Numbered from the stretch's first letter, positions 13,785 to 24,635 are shown. The stretch: 64,000 nucleotides of DNA from Lumbricus terrestris (GCA_949752735.1 OX457042.1:36733868-36797867); one strand, 5' to 3'. A program made the numbers and translations. Notes: generated by a model from the letters alone, not told the origin.

Positions 13785-16287
13785 ATTATTATTATTATTA
13801 TTATAATTATGTAGCATTATTATTATTATTATTATTATTATTGTTATTATCATCATCATCATCATCATCATCATCATTGTTATTATTATTATGTACGCCT
13901 CCATCTACATGTAGCCATCGTATGCAGAATATTCCAGTTGAAATATATATATATATATATATATATCTGCCGAAGGACTGACAACGCACCAACAAATAGC
14001 ATAGCAACAACCTCTGACAACCTCTCCGTATACAGGAACAGACAACATGTTGTCAATTTCACCGAATGTCCTCATGGCATTCTAAAGTCTAGCAGAGAAG
14101 TGACATGGCGACTGTCATCCGTCACTTGTATGAGATTCAATTAACTGACCCAACCAACCCTCAGCCATTGAATGGGTGCTGGACTTTTGTCATAAAACTC
14201 ATTCCCTTAGAAACCGTTGTCCGAACTTGGTGCCAGGCTGTCCGTTAATCTCGTCCGAAATTCCACGGCAACAACAACATTGCTGTATACAGTTGTAAAT
14301 TCTGTTTTTAACGGTCCTACATTCTCAGCCAGAGGTTAAAGCAGCTCTGGCAAAATTAATACTTCTGTAGCGCATCTACTTTGTTGGCGCTGTTGCTTCT
14401 TTCCAAATCCCAAGACCACCTAAATCCCAATCCCCTCCTAAATCAACAACAGCCTAACTAACGGTCTGTGCTATAAATAATTTAAGCAAAATGTTCGGAA
14501 TACAAAGCTGAAATGCGCTCTTCGTTGTCAAAATAATTTTTCCACAATCTGGATTGCATGCTTTGGCTGAACAAATAACAGTAGGCTAATTCAATGAGTT
14601 TTAATCTTCATTTGCCTATCCTGTTGTTATGGATGGAGTTGGACTTTATTGCTCGTCTAGTACTGTTTTTCTTTCTGTTTTTTTCTAACAATAATTTATT
14701 GTTTCTTACAATTGTTCCGCGTATTGTGTATCCGCTACATCAAGCAGACCCTCGTTGTTGTTCCTCAAATAATATATTAGCTTTTCTGTCGGCTTTCCTT
14801 TATTTTGAAATGCGATAAATTCTGCTAACTATAGACCACGATAGTTGTGCAAATGAATGAAGCTGTTTGTTGTCCGTGTCGTGGTTCGTGTGACGCCCGG
14901 AATTTATTAGCAGTCAGTCAGACGATGAACGACGACGAAGGGTGAGAGTGAGATCGTGATTTCGTGCGAATGCCAGTCACATGCATGCAGCGGGTCTTGA
15001 GGTGTTTCTCCATCAACCTTTCTCTCAATAGTTCTGTCAACAGACTCTCTTATTAATTTCCTCGAAACGGCTTTATTATTTCCTTCGGTCTAACCCATGT
15101 GTACAGCATGTAGCTTATAATAGAGAACGATATTATTCTATATTCTACGGAGCATCCTTTTCTTGTCAAATTTCCTGTCCGAGTTTTATAGGAATACATA
15201 TTCATGAACAGTTTTTACATTTACACTATTTGGCTACTTAATAAAACAGAATTAGGTTAGTGAAATTTGATAGTTGCGATACTATATCTCAATCATTTGC
15301 CAACGGAATATTTATTCATCCTATTAAAGCATAATATATATATAGGCTGTATATACGATAACCAACGGGCTCTCTATATAGGCTTTGGAATTTTTACATT
15401 ATTTACTTTATTTTGACTATATACCGAACATTCTACTAAACGAATTTTTAGGAATCTTCAACTTGTCATTCACACTTACTTAATGAATTTTCATAAAATT
15501 TTACATAATCGCAAATTCGCAGCCGATGCCTTTACACTTAAGAACGAGATAACATTATTTTGTTGAATGAATTCTTTGAACGCTCTAGTGGATTTTAATA
15601 GACATGTCCAGAGTTTCACTAAAACGACCCTGCTCCCATTTAATCCTGTGCATTATTTATTTTTTACGCCACGGGTCAATGATTCAACTCGCCTGCATAT
15701 ATTAATAAATTAACGAGCCGGAAACAGTTATAGAATGCGAAGTAAATTTATGTTCCGACCTATTCCGATTTATTCTATTGCCGCATGTTGCATCTGATGA
15801 CCATAATGTTGAAAGGTGATAAATGTGACAAATGTATCGACAATGGCTTCAATAGACTTAGGCTAAGCCTGATTGTAACGCACAGCACACACACAAGCAC
15901 ACATACACACACATACACACACACACAAACACACGTACACACATTCACACACACACACAGACACACACACATACACACATATACACACACAAGTGCACAC
16001 ACGTACGCGCATGTGTACAAAGATGGAGAGACCGTGTATTTATCTATTTTTCTATATTTATAGGAATGAACATATTCGTTGCCTTCTTCCTTCTGCTGAG
16101 AATTCTCGCAGATTCCACTCCACCAGCTTCGTCTAGGATTCCACTCATCGGTAGGACTCTCGACAATCTTGGTCGTCGTCGTCGTCATCATCATCATCTA
16201 TCATCATTATCATCATCATCCATCATCATCATCATCATCATCATCCATCATCATCATCATCATCATCATCCATCATCATCAGCATCG

Positions 16288-16340
<53 letters not shown>

Positions 16341-19300
16341 GTCGTCGTCATCATCATCATCATCATCATCACCATCATCACCATCGTCATCATCATCATC
16401 ATCATCTTCGTCGTCGTCGTCGTCATCATCATCATCATCATCACCATCATCACCATCGTCATCATCATCATCATCATCATCATCATCTTCGTCGTCGTCG
16501 TCGTCGTCGTCGTCGTCATCGTCGTCATCGTCGTATATGTAAGCATGCAAGCATATAATTATGTGTGTAGCCATTCGTATTGCATCTTTCTACTCCTCAC
16601 AAATTCGGTCTCTGAACAGATCGGTTCTATGCATGTATAGGACGCTGCCAAAGTCAGACCGTTTGCAAAGTCTGCATTTGACAAGCGATCATTTACTGTA
16701 TATAGCAGGGGCTCGATAACCATCCCCTAATCTTTCTCTGTGTAAACAAGATTCCCAAATTTGTATAGCTACAGCAAGTAAATGATATGTAAATGTATAC
16801 ACGTTTTTCCTAAGTGACCGTAAAATATGCCATAGGCTACCGTATGTCATATCAATGTGGTAATTCAGTTTTCAACAATCAATTATTGATCAGATGAGAT
16901 CATCCTTCACCATCGCAAAGAGTCAATGCTCTGCAGAAGAATTGAGATACTTATATACTTGTCGATGTTGCAGGTGCTTTCTTCTGCCTCAATATGATCA
17001 TCATCACTCTGTCGTCCTTCTTATCTGCCACAGTCATCAACCTCTACATGCGAACTGACAAGCAGAACAGGGTTCCAGTCTGGCTCAAGAAGGTGAGTCA
17101 TAAGCGATGTTATTATGTCCAGCGCAAGAGAGAGAGCCTAGAGGAGTCAGAGTATAGATTGCGATGCTTCGAAAAGAAGGACTATTCATTGCAGTGTATC
17201 TCGTTGGGACGGGACCCTAGAGTCTACTTGGGAGCTTATTTCATTAGATGGAGCCTGGAGGCAAGAACCTACACGTTCAAAGGACCTTCAAAAACGCATT
17301 CCGTATGGCTTAAATATATTATTCTTGCTGTGGTCACCGTCTAATATTAGCCTACAATTCCTCAAAACCCGTGGACGCTATAGCTGTACAAAAGAGTGAC
17401 AAGGCAAAGTTGAAAATACCAATAGACCTAGTGCACATGGAACGTAAACTTGGATGTCATCCACACACATATTACCGGTAATATCCGTGTATTGAGTAAA
17501 CTATACCATATACCATATGCATTTTCAGTGCGTATTTCAATGAACATGCCTCCAAAATAGACGGAATTTGGTTGAAACCAATTTAGAAATAATTTATTTC
17601 GGTGGAGTGCCTGAAGTTTTGAACTCGTATATTGCCTCATAAAATCATAAATACTCCCATGACTACTGTCTTATTAACATCATTAAGTTACCGTTCCAAA
17701 AGTTCTGTAATTCAATTGCTAATCGTAAATCCATCCATAAATACTCCCATGACTAGGCGTACTGTCCTTTTTAGCATTAAGTTGCCGTTCCATAGGAAGT
17801 TCGACACCTTCGATTTAATGGCAGATTCCAACTCTTTCTGTCGGAGAGTTGTCTGCATTTGTAGCATTAGTTTGACGATTAGAAACAGCATCTGGCAGAC
17901 CAATAGAACATCTTTTAATGGCAAAACAATTGAAAATGTGAGTGCAGTCTCTACGCGTGCGAGAAGGCATGTTTGGTGTTTCATCTGCTATCTGCCTACA
18001 CGAGTCACTGTTAGTAAGATACAACGGCAGAGAGACGCTTCCCTCAACAGAAGACGTGCGCTCACTCTCTCTCCAACCTTCGTGACCTCTGTACGAAGGA
18101 TATTTGGGGGCAGCCGTACACGGATTTTCCCGCCTGACATTAACAATGAAATATCTTCGACGGAGCTTATCCGCCCGACTGAACCCCGGGTCAGATGACG
18201 ACGATGGCGACGGCGCCCGTTGCTGCTCGCCGTGTTCCCTGCAGACGCCGTGCGTCTCTAGCGGGTTCCCCTTCAAAGACCGTTCTGTCTGCATCGGACG
18301 ATTATGGGTCGAGTCTGGCGGATGCGATATATCAACTTAGCGGGATGATCCGAGGCCACATGGCAACTGCTCTCTCGATCACACAGCCTGAACGCCGCGC
18401 ATAATACGCTGATAAATCTCTACTCCTCCTCATGCTTCTGCTGTGGGTGGCTGCAGTCATTGCAGGCGAAGTACTGCAGCAGCATGCATGGCGCAGTGAT
18501 ACACGAACGACGGACTACAGCGCCTGCTTTACGACGGTGATCATCGGAAATAATATAAACGCGATCTAAATATTTTATAGCGCCTTCAAGGAAGTTTTAC
18601 CACGTGCACCAGTCGCCACTCCCTGGAGAAGTGTACTGCACTGTCTTTCGTCATCCTTACTCGATGCTAGATTCCATAATTTATGACTGGGTTTAAGGAG
18701 CTAATGGAAGGAGAGCTTAGAGGTTATTCAACTTGTTTGGTGTTTGTTATTATGCTTTTAGAAGCAGCTTGCATCAGATGCAGCAAGAATCAGTGAACGT
18801 ACTTTGTTTGCTCTTCAGTAGGCTACATTGTATAGAATGCCTACTGCATTTTCTGCAGATTTGTAGAACGAATTTCTAGGTTTATTGAACGATTTTCTGA
18901 GAATTTTCAATCAGAGGTCAAATGTGAGGCAGTCTTCACAAAGAAAAATTCATACCGAAGTCATAGTTTTAGCCAACATCAACCTCCAACAGTTAGGCTA
19001 CGGACAAGTTCCGCTATGAAAGTCAAATTTACAAGAGGAGTTTCAAGCTTACAAGTAGAGTTGACTGGTATTTGCAGTGTTTGAAAAAGATTGATATAAG
19101 CTGATAGCTTTTCGCCTGGCTTCCTGTTTCTCAGAGACTGTTCTGCATCCACTATATATACCTTATGTTCTATTTTGTTTCTTTGGTGCAATAAATAAGG
19201 AGATGAAGTTTCGATACCTTACGAACTCGTTCTATTTTGAGGAGATTGTGAACTGCATGACATGCATGCATGTGTGATTGTCAGATGCAAATAAAGGCTA

Positions 19301-19354
19301 CTTACTTACTTAGTTACTTACTTACTAACTGACTGACTGACTTACTTACTTGCC

Positions 19355-19401
<47 letters not shown>

Positions 19402-20848
19402 CTACTTACTGTGAACGGTTGTTCTTTGGAGTCTCTTCAAAAGTTGACAAACACCTTAAGAAGACATTAAAGTAGGCTATCAAATACGGACAAAAGACGA
19501 CAGGTCGATTGCTGGATCATTGGCATTTAATCGACACCTAAAATCATTTTGGTTATTACAATCCATCGTCCAGAAAGCGAAATGCGTTAAGTAGAGACAG
19601 CAATCTGTCAGATCATTACTCGCTCGGATTGTCACTTCCTGTGTCGAATGATCGTGGATATAATCCTTCTTTCAGAGGCTCATTTGGTATTCCGACGACG
19701 ACGAAACGGCTTTCTCCGTCACTCTAATCCGCTCTTCGTAATCATAATCCATTGATTTGCTCTCATGACTGTCGTTTCCACGCGACAAATAAATTAGCGC
19801 CAAAGGGAATCTACGCCGAAATGAGCTTAAGAAGACGAAAAGCAAGTAAGACGAGCATCAACGACGACTCGCTGAAACCTCGGTTGAAGGTCGAAGGTCT
19901 TAACTTCCACTGAGTAGAGAACCAGTATATATATATATACAAATATATATATGTATAGTAGAATGACCACATAGTAGTTATTAGCAAAACGGAAACAGTT
20001 CACTTCCCTGAAGTCTGGGCCGTCGGATAAAACACAGCAATAGATCGTTAGGATCATTGAAAATTTATCCGAATATTTAATTCGTCATCTTGAGGGTGTA
20101 TAGCACAGGTCTGATGATGATGAGGAGGAGGAGGAGGAGGAGGATGACGATGACGATGACGATGATGATGATGATGATTCTCGCTCTTCTCCTTCTTAAC
20201 CAGTTTGTCTCATTTTTATTATAATATTTAGAATCCTAAACAGACGAGTGCTTTCTTTATCGCTAGGTGGCCGTCGACATTCTCGCCAGAATCCTATTCA
20301 TGGAGCATAGCAAGTCAGCGCCGATGAAGACGAAGCGACAGCGCGATCACGTGACGCATCACATGACCCACGTGATCAGCGGAAGTTCGTCGGGCAGCCA
20401 CCGGAAGTTATGCAAGGAGCGGAAGTCGATCAAATCGCCGATTCTTTCCTACAACAAATGGGAGCCTCCGCCGGTGCCACGTCACCAGCCAGACAGTCCA
20501 ATCACGCCACGCCATCAGAATCACGTGACCACCACCGAGAACCATGCGCCGAACGCCGACGCCACGGACGGCGCCGTCGCCGCCGCCGCGTCTGTTTCGC
20601 CTTCGCTGTTGGTCGGTGTTGATCGAGCTGTGATTGAGACGGAGGTGCGAGAGATCAAGCAGATGCTGAAGTCGTTCATGACGAAGGTCCAGCAACGAGA
20701 TGCGAAGGACCGAATCGCCCAGGAGTGGCGCCTTGTGGCCTTAACCCTCGACCGACTCTTCTTCTTCGTCTATCTCGCGACCATTCTCGTCTCGCTCGTC
20801 GCCATCTTCCCGTGGAACGAGGCGTTGAGTACACGAGAACATTTATGA
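7502..20848 (+). CDS. Nicotinic acetylcholine receptor subunit, alpha-type, predicted anion-selective
   Basis: This is a pentameric ligand-gated ion channel subunit acting at the neuronal plasma membrane. Seven exons join in frame: 7502-7695, 9118-9227, 10291-10504, 11259-11499, 16064-16150, 16974-17092, 20267-20848, giving about 514 residues without a signal peptide. Visible landmarks: loop A ([12 protein letters not shown]), the Cys-loop [15 protein letters not shown], loop B SWTYDG, the vicinal cysteine pair in FYPCCKEPY that marks alpha subunits, M1 ([20 protein letters not shown]), M2, M3, a cytoplasmic loop of about 160 residues and M4 ending FPW. The filter reads ESPAKVLLG: Pro at -2' and Ala at -1' replace the Gly-Glu of cation channels, as in chloride-permeable Cys-loop channels. 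The first exon (start codon, signal peptide) was not found. All junction phases agree. Confidence 0.95.
7847..8518. mobile_element. Foldback element in receptor intron 1
   Basis: The 672-bp element has long inverted arms (about 7847-8105 and 8255-8518). Each arm tip is a short tandem array of ACAAAAGCGCGC/ACAAATGCGCGC-type units, with a unique segment inward. Tips read GGTGCACGG and GGCGTGCC. A 9-bp direct repeat CTTTAAAAG flanks it (7838-7846 and 8519-8527). No transposase is present. The duplication length and subterminal tandem repeats recall Mutator-like or foldback elements; the class is uncertain. Confidence 0.8.
8567..8600 (+). repeat. SINE 3' tail fragment
   Basis: Reads GAGTAAGTTTCTTGAAGGGG followed by CGCTATTTAA, matching the tail of the SINE family in the window. 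Only the 3' end is present. Confidence 0.6.
9118..9227 (+). CDS. nAChR exon B (loop A)
   Basis: Acceptor GAGCAG before 9118, donor GTAAGA at 9228. Encodes [20 protein letters not shown] and then the loop A segment [11 protein letters not shown]. It leaves two bases (TA) of a tyrosine codon, completed by the C at 10291. Confidence 0.96.
9595..9690. repeat. Degenerate ATTC/ATTG tetranucleotide repeat
   Basis: Imperfect runs of TTGA and TTCA tetranucleotides inside receptor intron 2. Confidence 0.8.
9927..10166 (-). mobile_element. tRNA-derived SINE, copy 3
   Basis: Full-length copy in receptor intron 2. On the minus strand it runs from a head with GTGGTGTAGTGGTGG and B-box GGTTCGAATCC to a TACA microsatellite tail. 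AGGGTTAG occurs on both sides and may be the target duplication. Confidence 0.92.
10291..10504 (+). CDS. nAChR exon C (Cys-loop and loop B)
   Basis: Acceptor TTATGTAG before 10291, donor GTTAAC at 10505 (weak but in phase 0). Encodes [15 protein letters not shown], the 13-residue Cys-loop and loop B tryptophan SWTYDG, ending FYDGREE. Confidence 0.95.
10826..11107. repeat. Degenerate (TTGTA/TTGTG)n pentanucleotide repeat
   Basis: Pentamers TTGTA, TTGTG and TTGCA over about 280 bp in receptor intron 3, ending in a pure TTGTA run. It follows a GACGCTATATAAG word near 10787, so it probably grew from a SINE or LINE tail. Confidence 0.95.
11259..11499 (+). CDS. nAChR exon D (loop C, M1, start of M2)
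   Basis: Acceptor ACCTGCAG before 11259, donor GTCAGT at 11500. Encodes [12 protein letters not shown], loop C with adjacent cysteines ([11 protein letters not shown]), M1 with its conserved proline ([10 protein letters not shown]) and the pore entrance [13 protein letters not shown]. The split glycine codon at the donor continues in exon E. Confidence 0.96.
11576..11800 (-). mobile_element. tRNA-derived SINE, copy 4
   Basis: Copy in receptor intron 4, same orientation as copies 1-3. The B-box is slightly decayed and the head ends GGGCCGAGGTGGTG on the minus strand. Confidence 0.88.
12140..13020. other. Receptor intron 4, no element recognised
   Basis: AT-rich intron sequence with no identified repeat family or coding potential. 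Confidence 0.5.
13039..13892. repeat. Cluster of (TTA)n microsatellites
   Basis: Four TTA/ATT runs (about 13039-13075, 13201-13300, 13518-13599, 13720-13892, the last with TCA) separated by unique sequence in receptor intron 4. Reading frames of Ile, Asn, Leu or Tyr runs across them are artefacts. Confidence 0.97.
13990..15880. other. Receptor intron 4, no element recognised
   Basis: About 1.9 kb of low-complexity, AT-rich intron sequence. No exon-like segment, RNA gene or known repeat was found. Confidence 0.5.
15885..16000. repeat. Interrupted (CA)n microsatellite
   Basis: CACA-rich run with TACA interruptions, about 65 bp upstream of exon E. Confidence 0.95.
16064..16150 (+). CDS. nAChR exon E (M2 pore helix)
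   Basis: Acceptor TTTATAG before 16064, donor GTAGGA at 16151. Completes the 4' glycine and encodes [17 protein letters not shown] then [11 protein letters not shown]. Counting Lys as 0', it has Val at 9', Arg at 16' and Asp at 20'. The arginine codon AGA is at 16099-16101. Confidence 0.95.
16176..16535. repeat. (TCA)n microsatellite with TCG and TCC variants
   Basis: Trinucleotide run starting 25 bp after exon E, containing two internally duplicated blocks with CACCATCATCACCATCG. The poly-Ser, His and Asp frames are artefacts. Confidence 0.97.
16974..17092 (+). CDS. nAChR exon F (M3)
   Basis: Acceptor GTTGCAG before 16974, strong donor GTGAGT at 17093. Encodes [20 protein letters not shown] and [18 protein letters not shown], i.e. 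M3 and the start of the cytoplasmic loop. Confidence 0.96.
18060..18405 (+). other. GC-rich open segment in receptor intron 6, not assigned
   Basis: CpG-rich compared with the surrounding intron. The frame 18195-18404 encodes a 69-residue Ala/Arg/Ser-rich protein ending ITQPERRA. A possible splice acceptor CCCGGGTCAG precedes its ATG. It does not resemble the receptor, and exons F and G join in frame without it. It could be a retroelement remnant, a nested small exon or chance. Confidence 0.2.
19300..19400. repeat. (TTAC)n microsatellite
   Basis: TTAC/ACTT tetranucleotide run in receptor intron 6 with a few GACT interruptions. Confidence 0.95.
20267..20848 (+). CDS. nAChR exon G (cytoplasmic loop, M4, stop)
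   Basis: Acceptor CGCTAG before 20267. Encodes [14 protein letters not shown], a His-, Pro- and Arg-rich loop, the amphipathic stretch before M4 ([16 protein letters not shown]), then [20 protein letters not shown] and M4 to the stop TGA at 20846-20848. The loop is about 160 residues, unremarkable for this family. A large single terminal exon encodes most of the loop. Confidence 0.95.
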   Translation: MAVDILARILFMEHSKSAPMKTKRQRDHVTHHMTHVISGSSSGSHRKLCKERKSIKSPILSYNKWEPPPVPRHQPDSPITPRHQNHVTTTENHAPNADATDGAVAAAASVSPSLLVGVDRAVIETEVREIKQMLKSFMTKVQQRDAKDRIAQEWRLVALTLDRLFFFVYLATILVSLVAIFPWNEALSTREHL

Positions 20849-20965
20849 TGACGAGTGTATACGTTATTATTATTGTTATTATGTGTCGTGGTCTGGAGAG
20901 AGACCCCATTGAGGTCGGACCCTTTTAGACGGAGGTCCTCAATGGGGCATTCAAAGGCAGGCCTT

Positions 20966-21283
20966 CGATTAGGACATTTAAGAAAGTCATTAATTAGGAA
21001 CGTTGAGAAAATCATTAATTAGGACCTTTAAGAAAATCATTAATTAGGAACGTTGAGAAAATCATTAATTAGGACCTTTAAGAAAATCATTAATTAGGAA
21101 CGTTGAGAAAATCATTAATTAGGACCTTTAAGAAAATCATTAATTAGGAACTTTGAGAAAATCATTAATTAGGACCTTTGAGCAAATCATTAATTAGGAA
21201 CTTTGAGAAAATCATTAATTAGGAACTTTGAGAAAATTATTAATTAGGACCTTTGAGCAAATAATTAATTAGGAACGTTGAGA
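20966..21283. repeat. 25-bp tandem array downstream of nAChR stop
   Basis: About 13 units of 25 bp built on AATCATTAATTAGGA plus a variable part. The first units alternate ACGTTGAG and CCTTTAAG, giving a 50-bp higher-order period. It starts 118 bp past the receptor stop codon and probably lies in the 3' UTR or just beyond. Confidence 0.95.
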
Positions 21284-21891
21284 GGTGGATGCCTCGTAAA
21301 AAGATAATAGGCCTACTTTTTTAAATGTTGAAATAGTTCCGGTGAATTATTAGGTCATTCTCTGAAGGGCGTTTGAAAACAAGTCTTCGCTGACGATCAT
21401 CGAAGTGGGGCCTTGAATATTGCCAAGACCTTTAGAAATGTAACTTTTTAAATGATATAGGCCTACAGTTGTGATTCTTGACTGTAGGGCCTACAAAAAG
21501 CCCTCGTAAAAGATCTTTTTAGGGGCTTTGACACCCCTTTACCTCCATCGTAAATACTGCCTTCAACAAAGGATCATCTAACAAGGCATTTGGAAAGTGA
21601 TTCATTTAGGGTCATAGAAATGTAACATTAGGGCCTTTTGAAACCTCATCAATTTAGAAGATCTTCGATGTTTGTTAAATCCTCCACCACGCCATCGAAA
21701 TTCAACGTTGAAAGCTTTGCAAAATAAGCAAATTAGCGCTATATAAATGCAAATCACCTGCATAGGAAACGTTATTTAATTCTTTTGATGCACTGTTGTT
21801 GCGAATGATAAAATGTCATGATAACATCAGCTCGTAGCATCAAATCACAGTTCCTCTGACTACACAATTTGGTGCATATGGATGTATTATA

Positions 21892-23106
21892 GGGTGACAC
21901 GAAAATTCGTTCACCGTTTTCAGAATGCGCTATCTCAGTAACGGCTTCATATTTCTTTATAATATTTTGTCAGTGTATACATCAGTCAAATGAAGATACT
22001 GGTACAAATTTGGTTATGATCCGGTCGGTTTTTGCCATTAGTTATAAGAAAATGTCAAGACGACCAGTTTTTGCGGAAAAAACTGCGTTAGTCAAATTAA
22101 CACAAAAAAGAAACAGCGTATACGCCGAGCCTCATATACAAGCGTGACAAGACACTGTTGTTACCTATATGGGACATACACAGACGTAGGCTATTAGCGT
22201 ACAATGTAGCCTTTCTACTTAATGACAGCACTGACTCTATCCGGCATGACTGGATCAGCGTCTGAAGTGTCCAAACTGCCATCGATCTCCACGCTCGTTG
22301 GAGGCGACGCTTGATCTGATCAGTGTTCTTTGGCTCAGGATCTATATAAACGCTATAAGAGATCAAATACTGCACAAGTTCTCAAAAGGAGTGAGGTTCG
22401 GAGAGTTGGGTGGCCAATCCTTCGGTTTTATGTGTGACGGGAGGTTGTCGTCTATAGCCACTTTGCCGTCACAGCTGATGTGTGACAGCGTGCGCCATCC
22501 TGCTGAAATACTCCTAGGTCATTGTCAACTAACAACTTTCGTTGCATGACACTGCCGTTGCCATTTTCTCTCTCGATCTGCTTGAGAACGTTGGTGATGT
22601 ACGTAGTAGGCCTACTGCGAGTTCAGTCTGGTACCATTTGGCACAAATTGAAGTTTAGTGAGACCCCTGGCAGTCAGCCCACCCCAAACCATCACCGACG
22701 GACTAAACGTCATCTGTGGAGCAGGCGGAACGTACAATGTACTCGTCCTATGCCGGATAGTCAGTGCCGTCATTAAGCAGAATGGAGATACTCAGATACT
22801 CTACGGTGTCTACGCTAATTAATAGCCTACGTCTGTGTATGTCCTATATAGATAACAACCGTATCTTGTCACGCGTATACACATATTTTTTACTGTGTAA
22901 ATTTGATGAAATCAGCTTTTCCGCAAAAACTGGTCGTCTTTACATCTTCTTATAAATAATGGCGAAAACGGAACGGTTCATAATCAAATTTGTATCAATA
23001 TCTTTCATTTGACTGATGTATACACTGACAAAATATTATAAAGAAATACGAAGCCGTTACTGAGATAACGCATTTTGAAAACGGTGAACGAACTTTCGTG
23101 TCACCC
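21892..23106 (-). mobile_element. Tc1/mariner-type element with long inverted repeats and decayed transposase
   Basis: The 1215-bp element starts GGGTGACACGAAAATTCG, ends in its inverted partner and is flanked by TA on both sides. Similarity between the arms continues inward for about 300 bp. Internal minus-strand fragments read MVWGGLTARGLTKLQFVPNG and DQIKRRLQRAWRSM, characteristic of the DDE region and C-terminus of mariner-like transposases. The frame has stops and the N-terminal half is missing, so it is non-autonomous. Confidence 0.9.
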
Positions 23107-23324
23107 TATACATCCGCGGTAAGTCCAACAGCGTTCCTGTCACCTCAATGGGAATATTTTAATTCAAAAAGTGTGCATGCATCATTAATTGCTGCAATGA
23201 AGACGATTCTGACGATGTTCTTTGTTTACAAGTTAGTAATAGGCCTAATAGCACAACACAGCAGTAGGGTAAACAGCAACGGTAGTCGGATACCAGTTCA
23301 TTAGCAGCAGTGATGACAATAATC

Positions 23325-23546
23325 GCGGTGGCAGTAGCAGTAGCAGTGACAGCAGCAGCAGCAGTAGTAGTAGTAGTAGCAGTAGCAGCAGTAGTAGTAG
23401 TAGTAGCAGCAGTAGGCTAGTAGTATCTGTAGTAGTGGTAATAGTGGTTGTAGTTGTAGTAGTTGTAGTAGCTACGAAAGAGCCTACTTAGCAGATGTCG
23501 TGCTCTTAGTATAGTAGTGGTAGTAGTAGTAGCAGTAGTAGTAGTA

Positions 23547-23622
<76 letters not shown>

Positions 23623-23648
23623 CATTAGCAGTAGTAGTAGTAGTAGTA

Positions 23649-23721
<73 letters not shown>

Positions 23722-23974
23722 CAGTAGCAGTAGCAGTAGCAGTAGCAGTAGCAGTAGCAGTAGCAGTAGCAGTAGCAGTAGCAGTAGCAGTATCATCATC
23801 ATCAGCAGCAGTAGCAGTAGCAGTAGTAGTAGGAGTAGTAGTAGTAGTAGGCTAGTAGTAGCTGTAGTAGTGGTAATAGTGGTTGTAGTTGTAGTAGTTG
23901 TAGTAGCTACGGAAGAGCCTACTTAGCAGATGTCGTGCTCTTAGTATAGTAGTGGTAGTAGTAGTAGCAGTAGC

Positions 23975-24006
<32 letters not shown>

Positions 24007-24019
24007 CAGTAGCATTAGC

Positions 24020-24075
<56 letters not shown>

Positions 24076-24080
24076 TAGTA

Positions 24081-24123
<43 letters not shown>

Positions 24124-24352
24124 CAGTAGCAGTAGCAGTAGCAGTAGCAGTAGCAGTAGCAGTAGCAGTATCATCATCAGCAGCAGCAGCAGCAGTAGCA
24201 GTAGCAGTAGTAGTAGGAGTAGTAGTAGTAGTAGTAGTAGGCTAGTAGTAGCTGTAGTAGTGGTAATAGTGGTTGTAGTTGTAGTAGTTGTAGTAGCTAC
24301 GAAAGAAGTAGGCCTACTTAGCAGATGTCGTGCTCTTAGTATAGTAGTGGTA
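23325..24352. repeat. Higher-order AGT/AGC satellite, three-copy unit
   Basis: Runs of AGT and AGC trinucleotides are punctuated by a shared unique segment of about 110 bp (containing GAGCCTACTTAGCAGATGTC or a close variant) near 23411-23520, 23849-23958 and 24239-24352. The array is therefore a tandem duplication of a unit of about 390-440 bp, not just microsatellite growth. Confidence 0.9.
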
Positions 24353-24635
24353 GTGGCGTGGAAATATAGTTGAAGTTGTCGCAGAAGAAATTTCAGCTGA
24401 CCGTTTTGTCTAAATTAATGCTAATTTGTGATATTTACCTCGCACAATAAAAAGCCACTGATGGTCACTGCTATCTGCACAACCTCTATGATTGGTCACT
24501 CGGAACTTGCTCTACTTAAGTGACCGGAAATACTTACAATTCAACATTTTCTGGTGTAGACGTGTCCTCCTCTCCAGCCTCAAAGTCTCTTGTCTTTCCA
24601 ACGCTCTCTTTGGAGAAAACGGAGACTTGGAGCAA

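Noticed and set aside
13198..13981. Poly-Ile, poly-Asn and poly-Leu frames
   Set aside because: Translation of TTA microsatellites in receptor intron 4.
16066..16574. Ser-, His-, Asp- and Met-rich frames
   Set aside because: TCA microsatellite read in six frames; only the first 28 codons (M2 exon) are real, and a donor at 16151 ends them.
17093..17344. Continuation of the M3 exon frame
   Set aside because: A strong GTGAGT donor at 17093 and in-phase joining to exon G show this is intron.
17632..18294. 188- and 159-residue overlapping antisense frames
   Set aside because: They oppose each other over intron sequence and show no domain, codon bias or splice-consistent borders.
20408..20909. 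Minus-strand and out-of-frame ORFs over exon G
   Set aside because: Shadows of the GC-rich receptor exon.
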